A DNA stretch of 14,831 bases. Origin: CAYVMD01 sp964452465. GTDB lineage: Bacteria; Armatimonadota; JACIXR01. The notes beneath the pieces are model-generated. The model was not told the origin of the DNA. It saw only the letters and a list, made by a program, of their open reading frames with translations, and made no database searches. The stretch lies in NCBI GenBank assembly GCA_964452465.1, contig CAYVMD010000049.1, positions 1 through 14,831 of the forward strand, written 5' to 3'. A program made the translations under genes and the position numbers. Of the stretch, positions 14,006 to 14,831 are shown one piece after another; position 1 is the first letter of the stretch, and every line of letters starts with the position of its first letter.

Positions 14006-14831
14006 ATGTTCAAAGGCAGAAGGTATACATTATCTTTAGTGTTGGTATGGGCGGTCCTGGTGTTAGCGGGTTGTGGGATTTCTCTATTCAGAGGGCATTC
14101 GGGTGCCCCTTCCACAACTGGCAGCATCGCTTTAAGGATCATTTGGCCGGCGGAGGGGCAAGGCAGGCTCATTCCCCAGGCTACGAAGGGCATTGGGGTT
14201 AAGATAACAAAGGGCTCCACCGTTGTGGTTAAGGATGTGATAGCAAGGGTGGAGGGGCAGCAGGAGGTGAGCAAAGTTTATTCCAAAGTTCCCATAGGGA
14301 GGGTAAATGTTGAGGTTTGTGCCTATTCCTCCAGCGATGGCACGGGGACGCCTTTAGCCATAGGCTCGACCAATGTTGATGTGGTGGCAAATGTTTCCAC
14401 CTCTGTAGCCATCGCTATGTCCTCCACTATAGCGGTTGTTGAGGTGAGCCCCCAATCGCCCTTTGTATGTGTTGGTTATAGGGTGCAGCTGACCGCTACA
14501 GCCAGGGATGCGGGAGGCAATATAGTAATGGTTCCGGTGGGTGGTTACGAGTGGACTTCCTCGAACTCTGTGGTAGCCACGGTGGATAGCAATGGGCTAG
14601 TCACGGGCAAATTGGAGGGAAGTGCCATAATTACCGCTAAGGAGAAGGAATCTGGTAAAAGCGGTAGCGCAACGGTGAATGTAGGGACAACCCCTCCCGG
14701 CGAATCCTATGTATTGGTGGCTAAATGGGGAAAGTGGGGCACTGGAGATGGAGAATTTATCACTCCTCACGGTATAGCAGTAGATTCAAAGGGCTATGTA
14801 TATGTTGTGGATTCGGCAAACAACCGTATCC
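14006..14831 (+). CDS. Lipoprotein with Big_2-like Ig domain and NHL repeats, runs off the window
   Basis: The reading frame is open to the window end (275 codons seen, no stop). It begins MFKGRRYTLSLVLVWAV and has the lipobox LAGC (Cys23), so the product is a membrane-anchored lipoprotein. Residues about 40-145 form a beta region of unknown type. Residues about 146-228 resemble a bacterial Ig-like group 2 domain (VQLTATARDAGG, YEWTSSNSVVATVDSNG, GSAIITAK, SATVNV). The last visible part, WGKWGTGDGEF followed by PHGIAVDSKGYVYVVDSANN, is a first NHL repeat, so a beta-propeller probably follows. Such proteins bind ligands or other proteins; no enzyme motif is seen. ATG 14006 is preferred; in-frame GTG 13997 is an alternative. 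GAGGG about 8 nt upstream is a modest ribosome site. It follows the other lipoprotein gene by 17 nt and is likely co-transcribed. Confidence 0.85.
   Translation, partial: MFKGRRYTLSLVLVWAVLVLAGCGISLFRGHSGAPSTTGSIALRIIWPAEGQGRLIPQATKGIGVKITKGSTVVVKDVIARVEGQQEVSKVYSKVPIGRVNVEVCAYSSSDGTGTPLAIGSTNVDVVANVSTSVAIAMSSTIAVVEVSPQSPFVCVGYRVQLTATARDAGGNIVMVPVGGYEWTSSNSVVATVDSNGLVTGKLEGSAIITAKEKESGKSGSATVNVGTTPPGESYVLVAKWGKWGTGDGEFITPHGIAVDSKGYVYVVDSANNRI

Overview
The window looks like a piece of an uncultured, sugar-degrading bacterial genome, probably a metagenome-assembled scaffold because it carries a 10-N gap. There are long signal-peptide-bearing glycoside hydrolases with appended carbohydrate-binding domains, a DUF362/NapH-type iron-sulfur pair and an NHL/Ig-like lipoprotein. 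Two genes have promoter-like TTGACA-N16-TAGRAT sequences, and arginine codon use leans to AGG/AGA. Together these fit a lineage such as Armatimonadota or its thermophilic relatives. That placement is an inference from gene style; no marker gene is present.

Layout. Positions 1-458 hold no gene. They contain small inverted repeats, then an N gap flanked by two imperfect copies of the same ~167 bp sequence, which I read as an unmerged contig overlap rather than a real duplication. A UbiA-family prenyltransferase gene (459-1478, +) follows. It converges on, and overlaps by 3' ends with, a three-gene minus-strand operon running 10197 to 1457. In transcription order the operon encodes a secreted CBM-CBM9-GH20 hexosaminidase-like protein, a 1407-residue GH2-like protein lacking the usual acid/base Glu, and a DUF4038-type (apiosidase/cellulase-like barrel) hydrolase. 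The operon presumably acts on a complex, possibly GlcNAc-containing, glycan outside the cytoplasm. The central GH2 gene has very different arginine codon use from its neighbours.

A divergent intergenic region (10198-10390) carries a good plus-strand promoter with a perfect 6+6 palindrome over its -10. It drives a Tat-exported DUF362 protein and, 15 nt downstream, a natural fusion of a NapH-type polytopic membrane iron-sulfur protein with a NapG/MauM-type ferredoxin. The fusion has up to six [4Fe-4S] motifs and an internal twin-arginine/transmembrane segment. These two probably form a membrane-to-periplasm electron-transfer unit of unknown substrate.

A second promoter region (12635-12785) precedes two lipoprotein genes. 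The first (12786-13988) is a beta-rich lipoprotein I cannot assign. The second (14006 to beyond the window end) has a lipoprotein signal, a Big_2-like Ig domain and the start of an NHL beta-propeller. I saw no tRNA, rRNA, CRISPR array or transposase gene.
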